DNA of 64,000 nucleotides, from NCBI GenBank assembly GCA_945893045.1, contig CAMDEA010000017.1:1-64000 (forward strand), given 5' to 3'. Below, piece by piece: positions 43,951 to 57,600 of the stretch (within the stretch, counting starts at the first letter, position 1; every line of letters starts with the position of its first letter). Below the pieces are notes generated by a model. The model saw only the letters and a list, made by a program, of their open reading frames with translations. It searched no databases and was not told where the DNA came from. Source of the DNA: Planctomyces sp. SH-PL62. Its GTDB lineage: Bacteria; Planctomycetota; Planctomycetia; Planctomycetales; Planctomycetaceae. Both the position numbers and the translations under genes were made by a program.

Positions 43951-45564
43951 ATGCCAGGAATGATAGTGGCTCCTCAGCCATTGGCTGTCGAGGAAGGTGC
44001 GAAGGTATTGGCGGCTGGCGGCAACGCGTTCGACGCGGCGTTGACGGCGGCCGTCGTGCAAGGAGTGATCGACCCGCACTCGTGCGGAGTCGGCGGGTAC
44101 TTGGTGATGACGTATCACCGCGCGGGGCAACGGTCTCCCTCGCCGATCTTCGATGCACCTGCGATTGCCGGTTCGCTGGTGAAGCCCGACATGTGGAAGG
44201 ACGCGATCCTGCGGCCGAACCCGGATGGCTGGGGCTACTTCCTGAAGAACAAGGTCAATGACGTCGGCTATCAGTCGATCTGCGTCCCCGGCATGGTCCG
44301 CGGTCTGGCCGAAATCCAGCGCCGCTTCTGCACGCGATCTTGGAGCGACTTGTTGCAGCCGGCGATTCGTGTCGCCGAAGAAGGTTGGCCGGTCAGTTCC
44401 GGCAAAGCGACGAGTTGGAAAGAGCCGGCGGCTCAACCGGAATCCGCCACCTTGCGAGACAAGCTGCACGCGACCGCCGAAACGAAACGTGTGTGGTTGA
44501 AACCGGACGGCTCGACTTATGAAGCGGGCGAGAAGTTTCGGCATCCCGATTACGCACGCACGCTGCGCCGGTTGGCCGATCGTGGAGCGGAGGATTTTTA
44601 TTCCGGCGAGTTGGCACGCGAGATCGCCGCTGACTTGCAGAAGAATGGTGCCTGGATCACCGCGGGCGACCTGGCCGAATACAAACCTCGCGAAGCACCG
44701 GCGACGGTCATCAACTATCGCGGTTATCAGATCGTCACGAATCAATCGCCGCATGGCGGCCCGACGCTCGCACAGACGTTGAAGATTCTGGAAGCGGACG
44801 ACCTGCGTTCGCTGGGGCATAACTCGGCGAAGTACATCCTGCGCGTGTCGCTGGCGATGAAGGCCGCGTTCGCGGATCGCAATCGGCAACTCGGCGATCC
44901 GGACTTCGAGCCGGATCGCGTGCATTGGATGCTCTCACCGGAACGGATCGCCGAATGGCGGCGCGTGATCGAATCCGGCCAACGCTTCGACGTGCCGCGT
45001 GGTCCGACGGAATCGAAGAACACGACGCAAGTCACCGTCACCGATCGAGCCGGGAATTGGGTCTCGCTGACGCACTCGTTGGGATCGTCATCGGGCGTGA
45101 TCTCGCCGGGCTTGGGGTTCATGTACAACAACTCGATGGTCAACTTCGATCCGCTGCCCGGCGGCCCGAACCAGATCGCCGCGCGCAAGGGACGCACGAC
45201 TGGCATGGCTCCGACCATCGTCTATCAAGGCGGCCAGCCTGTGCTGGCATTGGGGGCACCGGGAGCGACTCGGATCATCACGGCGGTGCTGCAAGTGGTG
45301 CTCAACGTGCTCGACTTCGGCATGAGCGTTTCGGATGCGGTGCTCGCGCCGCGATTCGATTGTCAGGGGGACACGATCAAGTGTCAGGCCCGCATTCCGG
45401 AACTGGTCTGTGCAGAGGTTCGTAAACAGCATCCGATTGAACGCTCGCCGAAGAGTCACGGCGGTTTCGCGCTGGTTCACGCCATCGCGTGCGATCCGCG
45501 CACCTGTCAGTTGACCGGTGCGGCCGATACCGGCGGTGAAGGCATGCCGTTGCTGGTCGAGTAA
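43951..45564 (+). CDS. ggt: gamma-glutamyltransferase family protein
   Basis: 537 residues from the ATG at 43951 (GGGAG eight bases upstream). The 49 codons upstream in frame include the repeat-derived area and lack family residues. The Ntn-hydrolase precursor pattern is clear. APQPLAVEEGAKVLAAGGNA and DPHSCGVGGYLVM open it. The self-cleavage site is in ESKNTTQVTVTDRAGNWVSL, where the Thr after Asn-Thr becomes the N-terminal nucleophile. SLGSSSGV and the oxyanion region follow. These enzymes hydrolyse or transfer gamma-glutamyl groups, or act as acylases. There is no signal peptide, unlike typical periplasmic GGT, so it may act in the cytoplasm. Confidence 0.92.
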   Translation: MPGMIVAPQPLAVEEGAKVLAAGGNAFDAALTAAVVQGVIDPHSCGVGGYLVMTYHRAGQRSPSPIFDAPAIAGSLVKPDMWKDAILRPNPDGWGYFLKNKVNDVGYQSICVPGMVRGLAEIQRRFCTRSWSDLLQPAIRVAEEGWPVSSGKATSWKEPAAQPESATLRDKLHATAETKRVWLKPDGSTYEAGEKFRHPDYARTLRRLADRGAEDFYSGELAREIAADLQKNGAWITAGDLAEYKPREAPATVINYRGYQIVTNQSPHGGPTLAQTLKILEADDLRSLGHNSAKYILRVSLAMKAAFADRNRQLGDPDFEPDRVHWMLSPERIAEWRRVIESGQRFDVPRGPTESKNTTQVTVTDRAGNWVSLTHSLGSSSGVISPGLGFMYNNSMVNFDPLPGGPNQIAARKGRTTGMAPTIVYQGGQPVLALGAPGATRIITAVLQVVLNVLDFGMSVSDAVLAPRFDCQGDTIKCQARIPELVCAEVRKQHPIERSPKSHGGFALVHAIACDPRTCQLTGAADTGGEGMPLLVE

Positions 45565-45648
45565 TTCATTTGGCCAAAGTTGTCGGCAGAGGAATGGGGG
45601 CAGAGGAATGAAGACCGGCGGTCGGAACGGTGAGGTGCGTTGATGGCC

Positions 45649-48600
45649 TCAGACGTTGCGAGTGTCTTGCGATTTTGGGGTTGAGTTCTTTTCGCTCCAG
45701 GGCAGGAACAGATGCCACCAGGGGCGTGAGGCGTTGGCTTGTCGTGAGTCGTCGTTACCGGGCCGGGAGTTCTGCGTCGTCTTGCCCTGACCTTTTCCAG
45801 CGTTCGGCTGGGCAGATGGCGGCGTCGATTGTTCGTTTTTGTTGGGTGTCGCCGGAGTGGTACGGTTGCGTTCGAAGGTCGTGGGTTTGGCTTTGGTTCC
45901 CCCACTGTTGCCCTGCGGTGGATTTTGTTCCGGAGAGCGTTGGCCGTTATTGAGCGGGACGGGCGAATTGGGTCTGGACTTGGCATTGGCTCGAATCTGA
46001 GCTTGCAGTTCCTCCAGAGTGATTTTGCCATCGCCATCTTTGTCGGATGGGAGGAGTGTTTTCCAATCGTCTTCTCCCACTTCGTCGGCCGTGATCATGT
46101 TGTCGTTGTTCTTGTCGAGCTTCTGCAACAAGTTCGCGGCACGTTCTTGAATTTCCTCTTCAGTCAGAGTCTGTGGTGGGTTCAATTCGTCGAGAAAACC
46201 GAGCGGCAGATTCTGGAAGAATTGCGCCACGAGGCTGTTGAAGTCGCGCTGGCCGAACGCACCCACCACTCCGAATCCGGCGGCGTTTCCAGAGTTCGCG
46301 GCGGCCAGTCCCAACCCGACCGGAATCGGAGAGTTGGAATTGTTGTTACCGACTTGAAGCACGACGGACGCGAGGCTGTTTTCCGACAGTGTGCCACTGA
46401 TGGGCGTGGTCGTTGTCTGCCCGCTTGTGACGACCGTGGCGGAGCCATTGAAGACGCCGTCGCCACCGACACCGCTGAGTTGCACGGTGTACGTGCCAGT
46501 GGGAGGCAAGGGCACGACCAGCACTTCGACACTGCCATTGCCAGAATAGTAGGTGCCGGGAATCTGATTCACGACGCCCGTGTTTTCCGTGAAGCCTGAA
46601 CTGCGATTCTGCGGATCGGTCAGCACGAAATCGACGGGATCGATCACGATCAGGATGTAATCGGTCAGCCCATTGGCCTCGATGAATTGCTGCGCCTGTG
46701 CGACCAGCATCGCGACCACTGCGGGGTCTTTCGCACCGTTGTTTCCACCTGGGTCATCGAACGTGTCGTTGAGCAACTCCGTCAGATCGTCGCCGTCCTC
46801 CGTGAGGATCGCCTGATCGTCGTTGCGGATCACCAATCGAACCGCCGAGTTGTCGGCGTCGATCGACACGTTGGGCTGCAAAAGCGAACTCGGCAACGAC
46901 AATTCGACGGAGAAGGTTTCGTTGTCTTCCACCGTCAGGTCGCCAATGATCGACACGAAGATCGTTTTCGTGACCGTGCCCGCGGCGATTTCCGCGAGCG
47001 TGAACACGAACGTCCCGCTAGGCGCGGTGTAATCTCCGTCGGCGCTGGACGCGGTTCCGTCCAGAGCCGTGAAATTGACCGTCACGTCGCTCACCGGTTT
47101 GCCGGCGAGCGTGACCGTCAGCGGAATTTGCATCTGGCCGGAATTGCCTTCGACGATCGGAACCAGGGGACTCGTGATCGACAGTGTCACGTTCGCGGAA
47201 TCGTCATTCAGGATGGTGCCGACCACGGTCGAACGGGCAACGCCCAGATTGATCGGATCGGTGAACTGCAGGCTGACTGTCTCATCGGGTTCGTTTGCGA
47301 GATCGCCCAGAATCGGTAGATGGACTTCGAGCCGGATGCGGCCAGTGAGGGGATCGCGGTCGGCCTCGGTGAACGTCAGTCGTTGCGTGTCCGTTCGCAT
47401 GACGCCGCCGAACTTCGTCTCGAAGGCGGTGCCGTAGTCGGTCCCACTGCTTGCGGTGTCGATAGCGTTTCCGATGCTGTAATCCACTGTTGCTTCGGTC
47501 GCCCCCAATGGTAGGTCGCCGACCAATTCGGCCGTGAAGACTAACTCGTTTGAACTGATGGGATCTCCTTCGAGCATTTCCGCATTCGAGATGAGCAACT
47601 GCGGCACGGAGTCGTCGTCCAGGATCTGGGCGATCGCGACGGATTGCTGCGTCGCGAGCGTCGCGTTGACCGGAGATTGCAGTTGGACGAAGAAGAATTC
47701 GTTCGGTTCTGCCACCGTGTCGGCATTGATTTGCACACGCACGGGGACATCGGCTTCCGTGGCTCCGGCGGGGATCGTCACCATTCCCGCGGATCGGAAG
47801 AAATCGCGGCCGGTGGCTTGATCAGTGGCGAATGCCGAATTCGCGGCGATGCCTTCCGGGACCATGAACGTCGGCTCGTCGCCGCGCCGCGTTGCGAAGT
47901 TGACGGTGACGGGTTCCGTCGTTGGCTTATTGAGCCTCACGGTGAAGTTCACGAAGTTCTGCCCAAAGTTTCCTTCGACCACGTTGACTCGGGTGGGCAG
48001 AATCGAAACCTGTGGCGGCGAGTTGTCTGGTACCTGGCTGACGTTGATGACAAAGGATTGGATCGTCGAAACGTCGCCGTCTTCATCGACCGCCTGCCCC
48101 ATGATGGTGTGCTGCGTCGCGTCGGAGAAGTTGAGCAACTGGCCGTCATTGACCGTGACGACTCCCGTGGTCGGATCGACGGTGAAACGGCCGCCAGCGT
48201 TATCGGTCAACCGATAGAAAACGGTTTCGTCTTGGAGATCATCGGCGAACAGAGTGACGCCCACGCGGCTGCCGCGCAGGGCGCGTTCGGGAGTCGTGTT
48301 GTCGTTGCCGTCGGCATCCCGCAAGTTTTGTGGTGCGTCAAGCAGCGAGGCGATCGTGAATGTCGCGCTGGATGAGAGCATGCCGTCGGACGCCTGCACG
48401 GTGATGTCGTGGCTGGATGTCAGGTCGGGATCGATCTGGCTGGCGTCCAGCAAGGTGACAACTCCGGTGATCGGGTGGATCGCGAAGCGTCCATTGGCGT
48501 CATCGGTCAGCGTGAACGTGACCATGCCGCCGTGAGCGTCGAAGCTGTCGATGTTGACTCCCACGAGCGCGCCGTTGACGTCCGTGTCGGAGACTCGATT

Positions 48601-51600
48601 GGGAGCGTTGTTCGCATCCACCGGCGTGCTGGGCGGAGCATTCAAAACTGTAATCATCACGTTCGCCGTGTCGGTCGCGCCGGCATCGTCCGTGACCTCG
48701 ACCGTCAAGTTGAACGGTGGCTGAGTTTCAAAGTCCAAAGCCAGGGCGTTGTTGACGGTGATCTGCCCGGTACTGCTGATGGCAAACGCATTGCCGACAT
48801 TGCCACCGGTGATGGCGTAGGTCACCGGCGAATTGCCGATGGGGATGACGACGATACCGCCGCCGCCAGTCAGCGAGGCTAAGTCCGCGTCCAAGTCGTT
48901 CGACAGAACAACGCTGACGAACGCTCCATTTCCGACATCCTCGCTGACCGAAAACATCTGATCGTTAACGACGGGATCGCGATTGGCGATCAACGCGACG
49001 TCGTTTCCAATCGCTCCGCCCACGGTGTCGTCGCTGTCGTGGAAATAGTTGATGTGGAACTTCTGGCCGCCGATCGTCACCAGCGCGCCTTGATCGAGTC
49101 CGGCAAACCGGCCGCTGACGTCGTCAGTGCCGTCGTTGTCGATGAGGACAATCGTGTCGCCTTGTGCCGGCGTATAACCGAGCGTCGCATTCAACGTGAC
49201 GTTCATCCCAATGGTCACGGTGCCGGTGACGTTGAGCTGATCGTGGCCCGTGCCGGGCGTTGTGCCGTTGAGTTCCACACTGAAGGTCGAACCCGATTGC
49301 AGCGTGACGTTGCCCGTATTGAGGATGCCGGGAGACGCTCCCGGAGCGACAGTACCGCCGCTCTGTACGGTCAGCGTGTTACCACTGGCGATCGTGCCGG
49401 TGCCGTTCAATGTCGTTCCGTTGCCGACCGTCGTGTTGGAGGTGATTGAGCCTTCGAGTGACAGCGAGCCGCCAGAAACCGTCGTGGTTCCGGTGTACGT
49501 GTTCGTACCCGACAGCGTCAGATTGCCGGCACCCGTCTTCGTGAGTCCCGCAGCATTCCCGGAGATGTCCGCCGCGATCGTCAGTTCGTTCGTGGCATTG
49601 CCATCGGCGACCGAGACCTTGCGTGTCGCGCCGCCCAGATTCAGCTTGCCGGTGATCGTCGCGCCGATCGCACCTTGATTGATCGTCGTCAGCGTCATGT
49701 TGCCACCGAGCGTCAGTGTGCCAGTGCCGGTCGTCACGTCGGCTCCGTTGCCCGTGCCGATCTCCAGAGTCAGCGCGGAAATCGCTTCGTCGTGATTGTT
49801 CAAATCCAGGGTTGCCTGGTGTCCGAGTGACAAACTGGTGGCGTCCGCGATCACTCCAGAACTGCTGGATTGGAAAGTCCCGCTGTTGAGTCGGACGGTT
49901 CCGGTTCCGGCGGTCAGCCCCAGCACGCTGAGCGAATTCGCTTCGCTCAAGAATTGCGAACCGTCGCCGCTGCTGGTGTCGGTTGTCAGGTCGTTGACAT
50001 TGATGCTCAATGGATTGCCGTTGGCTCCGATCCCGCCGATGCCGGACGTGATCGAAAGTGAATCCGCCAGAATGTCCGTTGCCGCGTCGCCCGAAATGAC
50101 CGTCGCCGATCCAGAACCGCTCAGTGCGATCGTCACGTCGCCGCCGTTCGCATCCAGACTCGCGCTGCTGCCGCTGAACGACAGTCCGTTGTTGACGGCG
50201 GTTGTCAACGAAATGTTGGTCGCCGCCGAGCGCGTGATCGCGTCGCTGATGAACAGACCGCCGCTGTTCGCGTTGCCGAAGCCCAGCGCTCCGGCTGTGA
50301 CGCGGTTGAGTTCCGCGTCGGAGAGCTCCAATGTGCCGGGATTTGAATCCGTGATCGACCCCAAATTGATTTGCACATCATTGGTGGCCTGCCGGATCGA
50401 GACGTTGCCCGTCCCGGCATTGATCGCGGCCGTGTTCGCGATTGCCGCGCTGTCCGCGGCAATCGAGATCGGCGAGTTGCTGGCCGAGGATTTGATTTCG
50501 GCGTCCGTGGCCAATCGCATCGCGACGCTGTTGGCATTGGTCGTCGTGGCGGTGATCGTCACGGCTCCCGCGCCGGTGGATTCAATCGCTCCCAAGCCGG
50601 CTCCGATGAGGAAGCCTTCGTCATTCGAGCCGGTCCCTTGCCCCGCGCCGGTGATCGTGACGTCCGCGTTAGCCGAGCGAATGAACGATCCGCCGCCGCT
50701 GATGCGGAAGCCCTGATTGAAGGAGGTTCCCGTGCCACCCGTGCCATTGACGGTGATCGTCGCGGCGGATGTGCCGGTCGATTCAATGAACCCGCCGAAG
50801 TCGAACAGCGCGCCGATATTGGTGCTGCCGGTGCCGTTGCCGCCTTGAGCCGTGATGCTGACCGGACCCGAACCCGATGTGACGACCGACGAGAATTGGC
50901 TGATCGCCACGCCGTAGTTCGATCCTGTGCCCGATGCTCCGGTGCCGTCGATCGTGATTGGGGCCGAGCCGGTCGAGGACAACGCTCCGTTGACCACGAC
51001 ACCTTGATTCAGCCCGGTCGTCGCCAAGCTGTTGCCGGTGATGTTGATCGCTCCGTTGACCGCTGAGACTTGCGATCCGGTGCCGACCTCGACGCCGACG
51101 TGACTGGTATTGCCCGTGCCACCCGATCCGCCGGTGCCGTCCAACGTGATCGTACCCGTGCCGGTGGTTGAAACCGCGGCTCCGGCGTTCAACAGTCGGA
51201 TGCCGCGATTGCCCGTGCCGCTGTTGCCGCCTTGTCCTGCCAGCAGAATGTCGCCGTTGGTGGAACTGATCGCGGCCGCGTTCACGTCGACACCGACAAA
51301 GTTGCCCGCCGTCGACGTTTCCTGGTTGGCTTGCAAGGTCAGATCGCCATTGACCGTCGTAAGGCTCGACCCAGCGCTCAACAGGATGTTGCGATCCGAC
51401 GTCAGGCTGATCGTGCCTGCGCCGGTGGCGGCGATCGTCGCGCCGGCCACCACTTCCAGCTCGCCGTTGCCAGTTTTGACATCGACGCTGCCGTTCGTCG
51501 CCAGCGTCAGTGAATTGAGATCGAGGGCGTTCGATTCGGTGATGAAGATTCCGCCACTGCCCGTGGCTGAGGCCGTGAGCGAATCAATCGTCGTCGAAAG

Positions 51601-54600
51601 TCGGTCAGCGGAAGTTCCGACACCGCTCACCGAGTTCAAAACAACCGCGCTCGCGACCACATCCGTCGCCGCATCGCCGCCATCGGTGATCGCGCCCGTG
51701 CGAGCCGTCAGCGTGACCGCATTCGTTCCCGCAGTCAGTTCGGTCACGGAAATCGACCCACCGACGATCGTCAGCGGATCGGTGAATGTCGAGCTATCCA
51801 CATCCACGGCCCCGGTGCCATTCGTCGTGTCGCCAATCGTGATCGAACTGAACCCGTTCGCGAGTCGGCCGAGGTCCGTATCGCCAACGTTGAACGCTCC
51901 CGTGCCGCCGCCGATGCCGATCGTCGAACCGGCGGTTGCCGGGGCGAGCGTCAGGGGACCGCTGCTGGAGAGCGTGTCGTTAAGGACCACGTCACCGGCC
52001 GTGACCGCGAGGCTGCCGCTGGTCGAGCTAATGCTGTCGAGCGTGGCCGTGCCATCGGCATCCAGCGTGATCGCGCCCGTGGCCGAGTTAATCACCCCGC
52101 TGGACGACATCGTGATCACGCCGTCGGTCGTGTCGGTGCCCGCATTCAGATCGACGGCACCCGCACCCGCAGCCGAGACCGTGCTGATGTTGAAAAAGAT
52201 GTCGTTGGCGGCATTGAGCGTGATCGTCCCGTTCCCGCCGCTGGCCGTCACATTCGCGCTCAACGTCAAGTCGTCCGTGGCAGAGCCATCGCTCCCCGCT
52301 TCCCGGCGGAACACAGCCACCGAATTGTCGTTAATCGACGCGACGTAGACGTGGCTGCCGTCCGGACTGACCGTCACGCCAAGCGCTAAGGCCAATCCAT
52401 CAACGCCACCCACACCGTCCGCCTCAAACTCGACGAACGTCAGCGCGCCGGTCGTCGCATTTCGGCTGAACACGGCCACCGCATTGTCACTTTGAGACGC
52501 GACGTAGACGTGACTGCCGTCCGGGCTGACCGTCACGCCAGACGCGGCGGCCAATCCATCGACGCCATCCACGCCGTCCGCCTCAAACTCGACGAACGTC
52601 AGCGCGCCAGTCGTCGCATTCCGGCTGAAAACGGCCACCGAAGAGTCAAATACAGACGCGACGTAGACGTGACTGCCGTCCGGGCTGACCGTCACGCCGA
52701 ACGCTCCGGCCAATCCATCGACGCCAGCCACGCCGTCCGCCTCAAACTCGACGAATGTCAGTGCGCCGGTCGTCGCATTTCGGCTGAACACGGCCACAGA
52801 AGAGTCATTTTGAGACGCAACGTAGACGTTGTTGCCATCCGGACTGATCACCACACCAGCCGCTGCGCCCAATCCATCGACGCCACCCACGCCGTCCCTC
52901 TGGACCTCGACGAAAGTGAGGGCACCGGTCGTCGCGTTCCGGCTGAACACGGCCAGTGAATTGTCTAGAAAAGATGCGACGTAGACGTGACGACCGTCCG
53001 GGCTGACTGTTACGCCGTTCGCACCGTCCAATCCATCGACACCGTTTACCCCGTCCTGCTCAAATTCGACGAACGTCAGTGCGCCCGTCGTCGCATTCCG
53101 GCCGAATACGGCCAACGAATCGTCATTTTGAGACGCAACGTAGACGTGATTGCCGTCTGGGCTGACTGTCACGCCATAGGCACCGGCCAATCCCTCGACG
53201 CCAGCCACGCCGTTCTGTTCAAACTCAACGAACGTCAGCGAGCCAGCCGCCACGACGGTTCCCGACGCCGTGAGGGTCACGTTCCCGCCGCCAGAATTGA
53301 CCACGTCCTCATTCACGGTCAGCGGACTGCTGGCCGAGATCGCAATGTCTCCACCCGTCGCCGACACGCCCACGGTCGCACCGATCCCGCCGATGGTCAG
53401 CCCGCCGGTATTCGACACAAACGCGCCGCCCGAACCGCTCGACGCTTCCAGGTTACTGACTGCTGTGCTCAGCATATTTCCGCTGGTACCGATGCCGGCC
53501 GAGCCAGCCGTGATGCTCAAGTCATCGGCCAGGATGTCGGTCGCCGCTGTTCCCGAAACCACGCCGCCCGTGCCTGCGGCGTTCAACGAGATCGAAACAT
53601 CACCGCCGTTCGCATCGAGGCTGCTCGCGCCGCTGAAGGTCAGACTGTTGTTGCCTCCGGTCGTCAGATTCACGTTCGTCGCCGACGTGTGCGTGATCGC
53701 CGCGCTGACCGTGATCTCGCCGCTGTTGGCGTCGCCGAGATTGATCGTCCCGGCAAAGACTCGGTCGAGTTCCGCGTCGGTCAGGCCGAGTACACCCGCG
53801 GCATCGGCGGCTCCCAGGTCGATCGCCGTGCTGTTGGTCAACGGCCGAAACGTCACGGCGCGGCCGTTGCCGGAGGTGATCGAATCATTGCTGCCGCCGA
53901 TGGCGATCGAATCTGCCGTCAGTGTGATCGGGGCGTTCGTCGTGCTGATTGACGTGCCAGCGTCGTTGCGGAGCGAAATGCCGCTGCTCGCGCCCACGCT
54001 GGAGGTGCCGGTCAATTGAATGGCTCCGGTGTTCGAGCGAATGTCGGAATCGAACTTCACTTCAATGCCGAAGTTTTCGTTGCCGCCGGTCCCGCGCGAC
54101 ACGCCGAGCAGCGTGACCGTGCCCGCCCCAAGTGCTTCCACGACTGAACCGCTCGTCAATTCGATACCACGTTGGAAGCCACCTGTGGAATTGCCGCTGC
54201 GGCCAACCAGCGAAATGTTGCCGGTGCCGGTTGTCCGCACCGTGGCTTGTCCCAATTCGATGCCACCGAAATTGCCGTTGGTCGTTGCGGCGGAGTTTCC
54301 ATTCAGCGTGATGTTGCCGTTGGCCGTGATCAGTTGCGCGTTCGACACAAAAACCTGCCGGCTGGCGTCGAACGAGATCGCACCGGTTCCAGAGAGCACC
54401 AAGTTGGAGTCCAGCAGGTCGATCGCACCGGCGTTGATCGTGGCATTGCCGTCGGTGGCCAACGTGTAAACCGCCGTTCCATTGAAGACGACCACTCCGT
54501 TGCGATTGGTGCCGACTGCCTCAACGGTGAAATTCCGAATGAAGTTCCCGGCCGCATCGTCGAAGCCAAACAAGTCCACCTGTCCGCCGAAGGTCGCCCC

Positions 54601-57600
54601 GACGCCGGAGCGGATATCGAGCGTTAAGTCGAATCCCGCCCCGCTGGCGGAGATCACGGCATTGCCGAAGCCGAGGAAACCCGTATCGGCGTTTCCGCCT
54701 TGCTCAAGGTCGATGGTCACGCTGTTCGCCAGCACGACCTGCGCGGCCGAGACGTTGAAGTTCGCTTCAAATCCCGTCGAGCTGTCGTCATCCAGGAAAA
54801 TGTCCCCCGCGAGAGTGACTGGGCCGCTCGTGGCCAACGTCCCGCCGTCCGAGAGCAGCAGGAGTTCATTGAGAAACGCACCGCCGTCGTTGTTGAAGGT
54901 CGGAAGGTTGATCGCTCCACCACTGGAGCCGAACGAATTGGTGCGAACGGTGAGATCAAATCCAGAGGCACTGCCCGAGACCGATCCGCCGGAGAACGTC
55001 ACCGCCCCGGCCGGAGAGTCGTGGCCTTGTTCGGTATCGATCGTGACGGTCGATCCCAGCACCGTGTTGCCGGTCAGCATTACCGCTCCACCATCTGTGA
55101 AGACGTCGGCGTTCAGTTGGATTGTCTCGGAAGTGACGCTCAGGTTGCCTGCGGATGTCCCCGAACTCAGAGTCAAGCTGGCATCCAGCGAGACGATGTC
55201 CGTCCCGGCATCGCCGTTGATCGTCAGCGAGGCGCGGTAGGCGGCATCGACCGAACTGATCGTGACTGTGTCGTTGCCCGTCCCCGCGTTGATCGTCAGC
55301 GAGTTGGTCGGATTGGCGAAGCTCACGGACTCACTCTGGTCCGAGTCGATCGTCATCATTCCGTCGCTCGCGGTTCCGTCCGCCAGCGTGATGGCTTCGG
55401 TTCCGCCATTGAACGTGAAGACGCGGTCGATCGCGCTGAGGTTGTCGGTGATCGGCTCCAGCCCGGTGTAAGTCACCGCGGTCGAGCCGTTCACGGCTAC
55501 CGAGCCGTCGCTGGCGTTGGTGAGACTGTGTGAGATCGAATTCACCGAGCCGCCCGTCAGCGTGAGGTCGTCGTCGCCCGCCGCTCCGCCGTTAAACGTC
55601 ACACCGCCGGAAGGCAGGGCGCTGCCGGACGTGAAGTCGAGGACCAACGAGTCGTTCTGATTGTCTTCGCCGTTGATCGTGACCCCGGCGATCGCCGCTG
55701 CGGGAGTTGAAGCCAGGAGCGTCGTGCCATTCAGAATCTGCACCGTGCCGCCGATCAGACGAATCGTGAAGGTGTCCGCCGCGGTGTCATTGTCGCTGAA
55801 GGTCAGCGCCCCGCCCGCCTCTGTCAGCGTCACGTCGTTGCCGTCGCCGCCATAGTACGACAGGAAGAAATCCACGCCGTTAATCTCGACCATCGCGCCG
55901 TCGGCCAGGCCGTTGAATGTTCCGCTGATCGCGTCCGTGCCGTCGTTGTTGATGAGCACAATGCTCTGACCGGACGACGTCGTAATCGTGCCGAATGCTG
56001 ACAACGTCGCTCCACCGAGCGTCACCGTGCCCATCACATTGAGGGATGAGTAGTCGGTGCCAGGTCGATTGCCGTTGACTTCAATTTCCAACGTCGAGCC
56101 GCTGACAAACGTGATGTCGCCAGTGTTGAGAATGCCGGTCCCGGAGAACGTGCCCGGAAATACTGTCACGCTGCTCTGGACGTTCACGGACGAAGTTGAT
56201 CCCGTACCCGCCAGCACGGCATCAGTGCCGATCACGGCTGGGCTGAGAATCGAACCGCTCGGCGTTGTGAAGTAAGTGTCGTCGATCAACGTGATCGTTC
56301 CGGTTCCAGCATCGAAGCCACCCGCCGCGATGGTGATGGTGTCCGATTCGGTCAGCACCTGGCTGAGGAATTGATTGCCGTCGGGCGAATTGTTGGAGTT
56401 GGTGGTCAGCGTCGCGCCGCTGATGACCAGCGGATTGCCGTTGCTGCCGATGCCTCCCGAACCGGACTTGATCGACACGTCATCCGCGCGAATGTCCGCA
56501 TCCGCGCCGCCGGAGGTGACGGCTCCGGTTCCAGTGCCGATGATCGTGATGGTCACATCGCCGCCGCCGGCATCAAGGCTGGCCGTTGCGCCGTTGAAGT
56601 TGAAGTTGCTGTCAGGCGCGGCCTGGAAGACGAGGTTGGTGGCTGACGAGCGAGTGATCGCCGCGGAGACGGTGATGTGGGCGGTATCGCTGTCGCCGAT
56701 GAATAGCGTCCCCGCCGTGATGCGATCGAGCTGCGCGTCGCTCAAGCCGAACGAAGAATCACTGCTCGTGCCGAGATTGATCGGTGCGCTGGCGCTCAGC
56801 AAGGTGACCGAGTTTCCGCTGCCGGCGGTGATGGAGGAATTGTTCGCACCCAGAGACAGAATGATGGCGTTGATTTCGATCGGAGCATTCGTCGTGCTAA
56901 TCGAGGTGCCGGCGTCGTCCCCGATCTCAACCGCTTGCGAATTCGCGCCGCCACCCGGAAATCCCTCGATGAAGATGGCTCCGGTATTACTGTGGACGTC
57001 CGAGCCGGAGAGGATTCGCACGCCGTCATTATTGGTGCCTCCAGATCCCTGCGATTGCCCCGTGAGGATGAGTTGCCCGCTGCCGGCGGCGTCGAGCAGT
57101 GCGTTATTCATCAGGACGACGCCATGTTGTTGGCTGGCCGCGTCGCCACTGCGACCATCCACGGTGATGTTTCCGCTGCCGGTCGTGGTGATCGAAGCGC
57201 CGTCCAAGACGATGCCGGAGTGGTCTCCTGAAGCACTCGCCACGGTCCACAACACGATGTTGCCGTCGGTTGACGAGATGCTCGAACCGGAACTCAGGGC
57301 AATGTTCCGATAAGAAATCAGGTTGACGAGTCCCACGCCGCTGACCGTCAGGTCTGACGACGAGCTGCTCAACGTGATCATGCCGGCATCGACACTGAGG
57401 AAGGCGTTCGTCGCGAGCGTCACTGGTCCGGTGAAATCCACGTTGCCGTCGGTGCCCGATCCCGCGACCGTGTTGATGAACAAATTCGGGACGAAGAATC
57501 CGGTGGTGTTATCGAACGTCGAAAGTGTGACATCGCCCGAATCGAACGTCCCACTGGCTTGTGTATTGATCATTAAGCTGGCATTCGAAGCGCTGGACGA

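Noticed and set aside
52300-53250. CRISPR array
   Set aside because: The 159-bp units are contiguous, in frame, lack unique spacers and encode propeller blades.
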